Shown in pieces: positions 24,332 to 33,200 of a stretch of 64,000 nucleotides of DNA (position 1 is the stretch's first letter; each line of letters opens with the position of its first letter). The notes beneath the pieces were generated by a model. It was not told where the DNA came from. It did no database searches and worked only from the letters and a program-made list of their open reading frames with translations. The position numbers and the translations under genes were made by a program. The stretch is from Desulfolutivibrio sulfoxidireducens (GTDB taxonomy: Bacteria; Desulfobacterota; Desulfovibrionia; Desulfovibrionales; Desulfovibrionaceae), in assembly GCF_013376475.1 (NCBI RefSeq), contig NZ_CP045508.1:2392001-2456000 (forward strand). The letters run 5' to 3'.

Positions 24332-25777
24332 ATGGACAACGCGTTTCGCCGCAAGGCCGTGACGTTCGCGACGGTCGTCCTGGCCTGGGCGGCGCTGATT
24401 TTTTCCGTCGCGCGCCCCGCGTCCGCCGGCCTTTTCGAGTTCACCCTCAAGGACGAAAAGGAGCTGGGCGAGAAGTTCAACGCCCTGATCCGGGCCCGCC
24501 TGCCCCTGGTGGACGACGCCGAGGTCCAGGCCTACGTGGCCGGCATCGTGGACCGGGTGGCCAAATCCCTGCCGCCCCAGCCCTTCCCCCTGACCGTGGG
24601 GACCATCCAGAACAATGCCTTAAACGCCTTCGCGGCCCCGGCCGGCTACGTCTTCATCTTCACCGGCCTGATCCTGCATCTCGACCACGAATCCCAGGTG
24701 GCCGGGGTCATCGCCCACGAACTGGCCCACGTCACCCAGCGCCACCTGGCCAGCCGCTACGAGAAGATGACCACCCTGAGCATCGCCCAACTGGTGGGCA
24801 TGGTGGCCGGCATCGCCCTGGGCGCGGCGGCCGGGGCCCCCGAGGCCGGCAGCGCGCTGATCATCGGCTCCCAGGCGGCCGCGACCCAGACCTATCTCGG
24901 CTACAGCCGCGAGGACGAACGCGAGGCCGACCAGGTGGGCATGAACTACCTGACGGCCGCCGGCTATCCGCCCCAGGGCATGGTCGGGGCCTTCGAGATC
25001 ATCCGCCGCATGCGCTGGCTCAAGGGCCAGGGCGAGATCCCGGCCTACCTGAGCACCCACCCGGACGTGGCCGAGCGCATCGGCTACCTCAAGGACCGCA
25101 TCAAGCAGATGCCCAAGGCCATCCGGGACCGCACGAACGACGACACCCGTTTTTTGCGCATCAAGACCATCGTCCGGGCCCGCTACGACGATCCCAAGCT
25201 GGCCATGGCCGCCTTCCGCGCCAGGGGCGACAAGATGACCTGCCTGGACAGGCTGGGGCTGGCCGTGGCCATGGGCCGGACCCACGACATCGCCGGGGCC
25301 CGGACCGCCTTCGGCGAGGCCCTGGCCTGCGGCGGGGACGACGCCCTGGTCTTGCGCGAGGCCGGCCGGTTCGAGGCCAAGGCCCGCAACTTCGACCAGG
25401 CTGAGACCTACCTCAGGCGGTCCATGGACAAAAACCCCAACGACCTGACGACCCTTTTCGAATACGCCCGGCTTCTGGCCCAGTCCGGACGCGTGGCCCA
25501 GGCCCTGCCGCTGATGAACCGGGTGCGCATGAACTTTCCCGAAAACGCGGACATGTACACGGCCTACGGGCAGATGCTGGGTCAGTCCGGCGACCTGTTC
25601 CAGGCCCATCTGAATCTGGCCTATGCCGCCGTGTTCGAGAACAACGAACGCCAGGCCAAATTCCAGATGGACAAGGCCAAGTCCCTGGCCCGCACCGAAG
25701 AGCAGAAACGGGAATTCGCCAAGATCGAGGAACTCTTCAAAAAACGCTCCGAATTCTGGAAAAAGAGGATCATCTGA
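24332..25777 (+). CDS. M48-family metalloprotease with TPR domain (BepA-like)
   Basis: A 481-residue exported protein: signal peptide (VVLAWAALIFSVARPASA), peptidase M48 domain with the zinc motif HELAH in VIAHELAHVTQRH, the third ligand Glu in SREDEREADQVGMNYL, and a C-terminal TPR-rich part (ALACGGDDALVLREAGRFEAKARNFDQAETYLRRSMDKNPND...). This layout matches BepA/YfgC, which monitors outer-membrane protein assembly. Its final codons are followed one base later by the PPC-domain gene. Confidence 0.93.
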   Translation: MDNAFRRKAVTFATVVLAWAALIFSVARPASAGLFEFTLKDEKELGEKFNALIRARLPLVDDAEVQAYVAGIVDRVAKSLPPQPFPLTVGTIQNNALNAFAAPAGYVFIFTGLILHLDHESQVAGVIAHELAHVTQRHLASRYEKMTTLSIAQLVGMVAGIALGAAAGAPEAGSALIIGSQAAATQTYLGYSREDEREADQVGMNYLTAAGYPPQGMVGAFEIIRRMRWLKGQGEIPAYLSTHPDVAERIGYLKDRIKQMPKAIRDRTNDDTRFLRIKTIVRARYDDPKLAMAAFRARGDKMTCLDRLGLAVAMGRTHDIAGARTAFGEALACGGDDALVLREAGRFEAKARNFDQAETYLRRSMDKNPNDLTTLFEYARLLAQSGRVAQALPLMNRVRMNFPENADMYTAYGQMLGQSGDLFQAHLNLAYAAVFENNERQAKFQMDKAKSLARTEEQKREFAKIEELFKKRSEFWKKRII

Positions 25778-25778
25778 C

Positions 25779-26183
25779 ATGAGCGCGCCGCATCTGTTCC
25801 GTCTGCCAAAGGACGCCGATCTGCTCACGGCCCTGGAAACCATCTGTCTCGAACGCGACGTCACCCACGCCTGCGTCACCCTCATCGGGGCCCTCACCCG
25901 GGCCTGTCTCGGGTTCTACCTCCAGGACGAGCGGCGCTACGTGTCCCATGACGTGGACAGGCCCATGGAGATTCTGGCCGGCATCGGCAACGTGTCCCTC
26001 AAGGAGGGCCGGCCCTTCGTGCACCTGCACCTGACCCTTGGCGACGACACGGGCGCGGCCCTGGGCGGCCACGCCATGCCCGGGTGCCGCGTCTTCGCGG
26101 CCGAGGCGGCCATCCAGCCGGCCGAAGGTCCCAACAGGCACCGGGTGTACGACGAGGCCACGGGGCTTTTCCTTTGGGCCTAG
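25779..26183 (+). CDS. PPC/DUF296-domain protein
   Basis: A 134-residue protein resembling the PPC (DUF296) domain: DADLLTALETICLERDVTHACVTLIGALTRACLGFY, then GIGNVSLKEGRPFVHLHLTLGDDTGAALGGHAMPGCRVFAAEAAI, with the His residues (HLHL..GG-H) that sit in the conserved pocket. Bacterial members are trimeric and of unclear function. The start at 25779 lies one base after the protease stop, with AGAGG upstream inside that gene, so the two genes are coupled. Confidence 0.85.
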   Translation: MSAPHLFRLPKDADLLTALETICLERDVTHACVTLIGALTRACLGFYLQDERRYVSHDVDRPMEILAGIGNVSLKEGRPFVHLHLTLGDDTGAALGGHAMPGCRVFAAEAAIQPAEGPNRHRVYDEATGLFLWA

Positions 26184-26221
26184 TGTGACGTTCGGCAATT
26201 TTCTGATGTCAGCCGGACAGA

Positions 26222-26362
26222 AATGATCCGGATCGCTTCCAGGATGTCGATCCGGCTTCACATGCGGATGCGCTGTTCGGCTTCCTGGACGGAAAACCTG
26301 TTTTTGCACAATTGAACGAAATGCTGGACGGATACGTGTTCCCCAAGCTTCCAGTGCAATAG
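26222..26362 (+). pseudogene. possible gene remnant before arsR
   Basis: One frame here encodes about 46 residues (including DALFGFLDGKPVFAQLNEML and ending FPKLPVQ, TAG at 26360-26362) that look like the C-terminal end of a real protein but have no start or upstream part. I do not recognise the family. The rest of 26184-26653 shows no gene except the ars promoter at its right end. Confidence 0.3.
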
Positions 26363-26619
26363 CGGGTGATCATCACATGCCGGTTGCGCGGACGGCTCCC
26401 GTCTTCATGGCGGGAGCCGCCCGCCGGTTTGGACTTTGACCAGCGTGACCTCGCGTTGAAGACCGCGCGGCCCGCGACCACATCCACCTGCCCGGTGTTT
26501 TCAGGACCGGATCGAGGTGCATGGCCGGTCTGGTCATGGCCATCAGCATGGAGTTCATTCCATCGCTTCAGAAATATTCACTGTTTTTCCGCCATGAGGT
26601 ATGCTTTGAGGCATTTCCC

Positions 26620-26647
26620 TTGACATATCCGCATATGCGAATATGAT
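26620..26647 (+). promoter_or_regulatory. ars promoter with ArsR operator
   Basis: TTGACA (26620-26625), a 16-base spacer and TATGAT (26642-26647) precede arsR by 6 bases. The spacer holds an almost perfect 20-bp dyad (ATATCCGCATATGCGAATAT, 26625-26644). Its centre between the -35 and -10 fits repression by ArsR, which would dissociate on binding arsenite. Confidence 0.8.
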
Positions 26648-26653
26648 CAAGTC

Positions 26654-27034
26654 ATGAATGACATCGCGAGACGGCTCAAGGCCCTGTCCGATCCGACCCG
26701 GCTGCGCATCGTCAGGATCCTGGATTGCGGCGAGATGTGCGTCTGCGACGTGATGGCGGCGCTTGAGCTGCCGCAGTCCCGGGTGTCGCGGCACCTGGCC
26801 TACCTGGACAATTCCGGCTGGGTGACAGGGAAACGCAAGGGGAAATGGGTGTATTACCGCCTGGCCGAGCCGGCGGACCCCGTCCAGGCCCGGGTGCTGT
26901 CCGCGCTCCGCGAGACCTTGCCCGGCCTGCCGGCGGCCCGGGACGATCACGCCAGGCTGTGCGTCCATCTCAAGGCCAAGACCGCCGCCACGTGCGGAGA
27001 ACCCGACACCAAGCGACAAGGAGACGGGGCATGA
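26654..27034 (+). CDS. arsR: ArsR-family arsenite-responsive repressor
   Basis: A 126-residue winged-helix repressor: [16 protein letters not shown], then [32 protein letters not shown] with the recognition helix, and the wing [15 protein letters not shown] in the third helix fits the As(III)-binding Cys pair of ArsR; a third Cys near the C-terminus (RLCVHLK) might contribute. It lies just after the operator and overlaps acr3 by ATGA. Confidence 0.93.
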   Translation: MNDIARRLKALSDPTRLRIVRILDCGEMCVCDVMAALELPQSRVSRHLAYLDNSGWVTGKRKGKWVYYRLAEPADPVQARVLSALRETLPGLPAARDDHARLCVHLKAKTAATCGEPDTKRQGDGA

Positions 27035-28122
27035 CCGATTCCGTGGTGAAAAAACTGTCCTTCCTGGACCGGTACCTGACGGTGTGGATATTCCTGGCCA
27101 TGTTTCTTGGCGTTGGGAGCGGCTCTCTCTACCCCGGCATCAAGGACGTCATCGACGCCTTCCAGGTGGGCGCGACCAACATCCCCATCGCCATCGGGCT
27201 CATCCTCATGATGTATCCGCCCCTGGCCAAGGTGAAATACGAAGAGCTCGGACAGGTCTTTCGCAATTTCAAGGTGCTGGCCCTGTCCCTCATCCAGAAC
27301 TGGATCATCGGCCCCATCCTCATGTTCGGGCTGGCCGTGGCCTTTTTGTCCGGATACCATGAATACATGGTGGGCCTTATCCTCATCGGCCTGGCCCGGT
27401 GCATCGCCATGGTCATCGTCTGGAACGACCTGGCCAAGGGCGACTGCGAATACTGCGCCGGGCTGGTGGCCTTCAACTCCATCTTCCAGGTGCTTTTTTT
27501 CTCGGCCTACGCCTACATCTTCATCACCGTCCTGCCCGGATGGTTCGGGCTTTCGGGCGTGGTCGTGGACATCTCCATGGGCCAGATCGCCGAAAGCGTC
27601 TTCATCTACCTGGGAATTCCCTTCCTGGCGGGCATGCTGACCCGGTTCGTCGGGCTCAAGGTCAAGGGAAAGGACTGGTACGAACGGGTATTCATCCCCA
27701 GGATCAGCCCCCTGACCCTGGTGTTTTTGCTGTTCACGATCCTGGTCATGTTCTCCCTCAAGGGGGAAAAGGTGGTGCAACTGCCCTTTGACGTCATCCG
27801 CATCGCCATTCCGCTGACCATCTATTTCCTGGTCATGTTCCTGGTGTCCTTTTTCCTGTCCCACAAGGCCGGGGCCACCTACGAGCAGGCCACGACCCTA
27901 AGCTTTACCGCCGCCTCCAACAACTTCGAACTGGCCATCGCCGTGGCCATCGCCGTGTTCGGCATCAACTCCGGCGAGGCCTTCGCCGCGGTCATCGGCC
28001 CCCTGGTGGAGGTCCCGGTGCTCATTGCCCTGGTCAATGTGGCCCTGTATTTCAGGAAAAAGTTCTTCCCGTATGCCGTGCCGACGCCGGGCGGCGTGTG
28101 TCACGTCAGCCGCAAGCCATAA
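27031..28122 (+). CDS. acr3: ACR3-type arsenite efflux permease
   Basis: About 363 residues with some ten transmembrane segments. ACR3 signatures are visible: [17 protein letters not shown] at the start, [40 protein letters not shown] with the conserved Cys in the fourth segment, and [21 protein letters not shown] near the end. It exports arsenite from the cytoplasm. The start overlaps the arsR stop, and the longer open frame upstream is the shifted shadow of arsR. It is followed by arsC after 12 bases. Confidence 0.95.
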   Translation: MTDSVVKKLSFLDRYLTVWIFLAMFLGVGSGSLYPGIKDVIDAFQVGATNIPIAIGLILMMYPPLAKVKYEELGQVFRNFKVLALSLIQNWIIGPILMFGLAVAFLSGYHEYMVGLILIGLARCIAMVIVWNDLAKGDCEYCAGLVAFNSIFQVLFFSAYAYIFITVLPGWFGLSGVVVDISMGQIAESVFIYLGIPFLAGMLTRFVGLKVKGKDWYERVFIPRISPLTLVFLLFTILVMFSLKGEKVVQLPFDVIRIAIPLTIYFLVMFLVSFFLSHKAGATYEQATTLSFTAASNNFELAIAVAIAVFGINSGEAFAAVIGPLVEVPVLIALVNVALYFRKKFFPYAVPTPGGVCHVSRKP

Positions 28123-28134
28123 CGAGGACGGAAT

Positions 28135-28551
28135 ATGGAACCGAGGAAAAAAGTTCTTTTCCTGTGCACGGGCAATTCCTGCCGCAGCCAGATGGCCGAG
28201 GGTTTTGCCCGTGCGTTGCGCCCCGATCTGGAGCCTTATTCAGCGGGGGTGGAGAAACACGGCCTCAACCCTCTGGCCGTCGCGGTCATGGCCGAGGCCG
28301 GGGTGGACATCTCCGGTCAGTGGTCCAAGACTGTGGACGAGCTTCCGATTCAGGAGTTTGACAGCATCGTCACCCTGTGCGGCCACGCCAATGAAAATTG
28401 CCCGTATTTTCCGGGTAACGCGCGACGCATCCATGCCGGCTTCGACGATCCGCCATCTCTAGCCAGGGATGCACAATCAGACGAGGAGGCGTTGGGGCAT
28501 TACCGAAAAGTGCGGGATGAGATCAAGACGTTCATGGCTTCATTTGAATGA
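28135..28551 (+). CDS. arsC: arsenate reductase, thioredoxin-coupled type
   Basis: A 138-residue low-molecular-weight-phosphatase-fold ArsC: P-loop LCTGNSCRSQMAE with Cys 11 (and a second Cys in the loop), and the redox Cys pair in VTLCGHANENCPYFPG, which shuttle the disulfide that thioredoxin reduces. It turns arsenate into arsenite, which Acr3 exports. It is last gene in the ars operon. Confidence 0.95.
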   Translation: MEPRKKVLFLCTGNSCRSQMAEGFARALRPDLEPYSAGVEKHGLNPLAVAVMAEAGVDISGQWSKTVDELPIQEFDSIVTLCGHANENCPYFPGNARRIHAGFDDPPSLARDAQSDEEALGHYRKVRDEIKTFMASFE

Positions 28552-28863
28552 CTGGCTTCTCATCGGACAGATTCCTTTGGTAACATATCTGAATCCTTAT
28601 TTTTCCTCAAAAAAATACCGTCGTATTTTTCAAGAATCGCGGCACTCGCTCCCGCCTTTTGACCAAAGGTCCCAGGGCGCTTTGCCTGTCGGAGCCTTTG
28701 GACATCCCTTCCCCTTTTCTTCCGTGCCCAGCTTCCGTCGGTCCTTGACAAACGCCAAGGCGACGGTCAAATTCCGCGACCGTTATCGTCAAACGCTTCG
28801 CCACGGCAAGACGACGCAGACCGTCCCAACCGGGAAGAAACGCCTCCAGCCAAGGACTCCGCC
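28552..28863. other. intergenic region, no gene seen
   Basis: About 310 bases between arsC and the glycosyltransferase gene. Small frames exist on both strands but none shows a ribosome binding site with a credible product. A TTGACA at 28744-28749 could be a -35 element, with only a poor -10. Confidence 0.4.
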
Positions 28864-29877
28864 ATGCCGACCGAGCATCCGGACATTCTGATATACGACA
28901 GCCTGCGTTGCCACTTGGTTTCAAACAATCCCATCATCATCATCAGCTACGGCTATCCCTTTGCGGCGCCCTCCAGGCTCTGCCCCTACCTCCGGGACAG
29001 AACCGCCTACTTCCTGATGGGGAACTGGTGGTCGCTGCGCGACACGGCGTTTTTGAAAACCAGTCTGGCGCTGCTCACATTTTTTAAACACACCTATACG
29101 AAACATACATTCATTTATTTAACCAACGAGCCCGAGGAGAGCCACATCCTGAACGGACTGGGCATCGACAACCTGTTTTGCAACCAGAACGCATTTATCG
29201 ACGAACGCATTTTCCGCATCGACCCGGGCCAGGAAAAAAAATACGACGCCGTCTACACGGCCAGACCGGAAAGCTTTAAGCGGCATCTCCTGGCCAAGGA
29301 ACTGAACAACTGGCTGCTCCTCTACCACCAGGACCAGACCAAGATCCCGCAGGAGACTCGCTACATCGACATGCTGCAACGCAAAATGCCGCAAATGATC
29401 CGCGGCAACAACATCGGTGAGCAACAAACCTACGTGAAACTGACGCCTCCCCAGATGACAGCGTATTACAACCAATCCAGGGTAGGCCTGTGCCTCTCGG
29501 ACATCGAAGGCAGCAACTATTCGACAACGGAGTACATGCTTTGCGGACTTCCGGTCGTATCGACAGAAAACATCGGCGGCCGCAACTGTTATCTCGACCA
29601 GGACATTGCAAGAATCGTCTCCCCCGATGCGCGCGCCGTCAAGCAGGGCGTCGACGAACTCATAGCGGCGGCGATACCGGGAAACGTGGTCCGAAAAAGA
29701 ACGTTGATCAAGATGCACCGCCACCGCCAGAACTTTATCCGCTATATCCAAGGCATCTACGCAAGCCACGACAGCAACAGGGATTTTTCGTCGGAATGGG
29801 ACGACGTCTTTGTCAACAAGATGCATCGCTATCCGGCCAACGCCGAAACGTTTCTCAAAGGCCATGGACTTGTGTAG
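28864..29877 (+). CDS. glycosyltransferase-like protein (GT-B type)
   Basis: A 337-residue cytosolic protein. The C-terminal half has the look of a glycosyltransferase group 1 domain: VKLTPPQMTAYYNQSRVGLCLSDIEGSNYSTTEYMLCGLPVVSTENIGGRN, the region that binds the nucleotide-sugar in GT-B enzymes. The N-terminal half (IIIISYGYPFAAPS, KHTFIYLTNEPEESHILNGLGI) is less conserved. Donor and acceptor are unknown. It is flanked by intergenic spaces on both sides with no polysaccharide genes nearby. Codon use is less extreme in GC than the neighbours. Confidence 0.7.
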   Translation: MPTEHPDILIYDSLRCHLVSNNPIIIISYGYPFAAPSRLCPYLRDRTAYFLMGNWWSLRDTAFLKTSLALLTFFKHTYTKHTFIYLTNEPEESHILNGLGIDNLFCNQNAFIDERIFRIDPGQEKKYDAVYTARPESFKRHLLAKELNNWLLLYHQDQTKIPQETRYIDMLQRKMPQMIRGNNIGEQQTYVKLTPPQMTAYYNQSRVGLCLSDIEGSNYSTTEYMLCGLPVVSTENIGGRNCYLDQDIARIVSPDARAVKQGVDELIAAAIPGNVVRKRTLIKMHRHRQNFIRYIQGIYASHDSNRDFSSEWDDVFVNKMHRYPANAETFLKGHGLV

Positions 29878-30265
29878 TCCAGTCGGGACTTCTCCGGCGG
29901 CCAGGCCCTCCGAGAAGCGGAAACCTGAAACCCTACGGGAACACGCCCATGGCCCCACGCGTCAGAACCCCCCTGGCCACAGGCCGCGCCTGGTTTATCG
30001 GCAACCATCCCGCAAGCGCCTCATCGAGGCGGGCCGCGCCGCCATCGGCGGGATGACTTGACGGCCGGTTCCACGCGAAACATGGAACCAGCGCCCCGCT
30101 TCCGCCTTGCCTCACCCCGGTTTCTGTTGCTAGTGTCGGTATCGTCAGACAGCCCGTGCCCGTGATCCGCGCCTCGCCACGTGGCGACCATGCGGCGTAT
30201 CCGAAGACACCTTTCCAGTCTTTTTTGACGCGACCCGCGAGCACGACAAACCGGGAGAAGACAGC
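29878..30265. other. intergenic region, no gene seen
   Basis: About 390 bases between the glycosyltransferase and the alpha-2-macroglobulin gene. A hairpin around 29892-29922 (CTTCTCCGG...CCGAGAAG) may terminate the former. No further feature is supported. Confidence 0.4.
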
Positions 30266-33200
30266 ATGCCCGCGCCCGAACGCGCCCCCTGGTTCAAGAA
30301 CTGGAAGAATCAGCTCATCCTGATCCTCTTGGTCATCGTCGTGGCCCAGTTCGCGGCCCTGACCGGGATGCGCCTGTCGCGAACCCCGGACGCCCCGCCG
30401 CCGTCCCCGGTGGCGGCGACGCCCAACGACGTGGCCGTGGCCGGGGTATCCATGGAGGCCGAACAGGGCCGGGCACTGCTTGTGGCCTTCGACCATCCCG
30501 TGGCCGGGGTGACCCCCGGCAGCCGTCCGACGAAAGACCCGGCCGTCATCTCGCCCTCCGTGGCCGGGACCTGGACCTGGATCAACCCCTTCATGCTGCG
30601 CTTCGAGCCGGCCGAGCCCTTCGCCCCGGCCAAAAGCCACGCCATCACCCTCACGCCGGACAACATCGTCTCCGCCCCCCAGCGCCTGACCGGGGAGACG
30701 AAATTCGCCGCGGCCCACGGCGTCTTCGAGGTCAGCCGGCTGTCCGCCCACCTGGAGTCGGCGGCCGACGAGGCCCCGGGCATGGTGCGCATCGAGGGCG
30801 AGGTGGTCTTCAACCGCAACGCCGACCCCAAGGCCCTGCTCGAACACCTCAAGATCCTCGACCCCCTGCGCGGCGACGGCGACCCGGTGCCGTTTTACAT
30901 CCCGGACAGCTCCCCCGGCCGCAAGCTGGCCTTCGTCAGCGACCCCATCCCCCAGAAGGTCCAGGCCAGGGACGTCGCCCTGGTTTTGTCGCCGGGGATG
31001 ATCCCGGAAAAGGGGGGCGTGCCGCTTGGCGCGCAGGTCACGACCACGGTCCCGGTGGTCCTGGACCCGGTGCTTCGGGTGGACGGCGTGACCGCCCAGA
31101 GCCAGGGGGAATCGAGCGTGCTGCGCATCGCCTTCTCCACCCCGGTTGCGGCCGAGGCCCTGGACGCCCATCTGGCCATCGCCCCGGAGGTGGCCCGGCG
31201 CGTCCACTCCGAGGAAGGCCAGCTCGTCGTCACCGGCGGCTTCACGCCCGGCCGGGAATACCGGGTGACCCTGACCAAAGGGCTCACCGCCGCCGACGGC
31301 GCGATCCTGGAGAAGGACGCCTCCGAGACGGTCTTCGTGCCGGACCTCGACCCCATGGTCGTTTTCCAGGATCAGGGCATGTTTTTGTCCCGCACGGGCT
31401 ACAAGAACCTGGCCATAAAAAGCGTCAACACCGAATCGGCCCAGTTGATCGTGGACCGGGTCTATCTCAACAACCTCTTCGCCTTCCTCAATTTCGACTA
31501 CTCGGCCATGGACGAGGCGTTCACCGGACAGTACCTGAGCCACAGCCTGGGCGACCGGCTGGTCAAGACCCGGCTGCCGTTGTCCGCGCCGCAAAACACG
31601 GCCGTGACCACCCCGGTCAACCTGGAGAAATACATCTCCGAGCACACCCCCGGCCTGTACCGGGTGGCCTTGAGCCTGCCCGACCAGTACGAGGGCGGCC
31701 AGCGTCTGGTCCTGATCACGGACCTGGGCGTGGTGGCCAAGCGGGGAAACACGGACATCCTGGTGTTTGTGGCCTCCTTCTCCAACCTGGCCTCGGTGTC
31801 CGGGGCCACAGTGCGGATTTTAAGCGACCAGAACCAGGAGATCGCCCGGGGGACCACCGACGCCTCGGGGCTTTTCCGGGCCAAGCTCACCCCGGAATTC
31901 GCCGAGAAAAACCGCCCCTCTCTCATCACCGTGGAAAAGGGCAACGATTTCAGCTTCCTGCTCTTTGATTCCTTCCGCACCGACACCACCGGCATGGACG
32001 TGGACGGCCGGGTCCTGTCCACAACCGGCTATACCGCCTTTCTGTACGGCGAACGCGACATCTACCGCCCCGGCGAGACCGTGCGCGGCATGGCCATGGT
32101 CCGCGACACGGCCCTCGGCACGCCCGGACCCATGCCCCTGACCCTGCGCCAGCTCGATCCCCAGGGCCGCAAAATCGGGGACACGGTGGTCAGGACCGAC
32201 GAAGCGGGCATGGCCCCCTTCACCCTGCCCCTGCCCTCGTATCTGGTCACCGGCCCCTACGTGCTGGAACTTCTGGCCGGAGAGCGGCAGATCGGGGAAT
32301 ACCGCTTCCAGGTCGAGGATTTCGTGCCCGACCGCATAAACGTCGCCGTGACCCCGGGCCAGCCCCAGGCCCTGCCCGGCCAGAAACTGGGCTATACGGT
32401 CACAAGCCGCTACCTTTTCGGGGCCCCGGCCTCGGATCTGCCCGTGGAGACCAGGATACGGCTGACCAAGGCGGCCTTCGCCCCCAAGGGCTTCGAGAAC
32501 TACACCTTCGGCGACCCCGAACGTTCCTTCGAGGACACGGAGTTTTTCCAGGCCGAGGAAAACCTGGACGCCGACGGCGCGCGGACCTTCGAGGCCGCGC
32601 TTCCCGAAAACGTCCGGCCCCCGGCGGCGCTCGAGGCCGTGATCACGGCCCGGGTGCGCGAGGGCGGCGGCCGGGGGGTGACCTCCCTGGCCAGGGTTCC
32701 GGTGCACGCCTATCCCTCCTACCCGGGCCTTAAGCGCCTGGACCGCGAGGGCCGGGAACCGGGCAGGCCCCTGACCCTGGAGTACGTGAACGTGGCCGCC
32801 TCCGGGACCGAGGCCAAGGCCGGCGAGCTCAAGGCCCGCTTCCACAAGGACGACTGGCAGACGGTGCTGCGCCGCGAACCCGACGGCAGCTACAAATACG
32901 ACTCGGTGCGCGATTCCAAACTGCTCGACGTCAAGACCATCGCCGCCGGGACCAGCCGGGGCGGCCTGACCTTCACCCCGCCAACCGTCGGCAGCTACCG
33001 GGTGACCCTCACCGATTCCCTGACCGGGGCCGCAAGCCAGGTGGAATTTTTCTGCGGCGGCTTCGGCTATTCCCCCTGGGCCCTGGAAAACCCGGCCCGC
33101 ATCGAGCTTGTGCCCGACAAGAAGGAATACGCCTCGGGCGAGACGGCCACGTTCCAGGTCCGCGCCCCCTTTGCCGGGCGCATGCTGGTGACGGTGGAGA

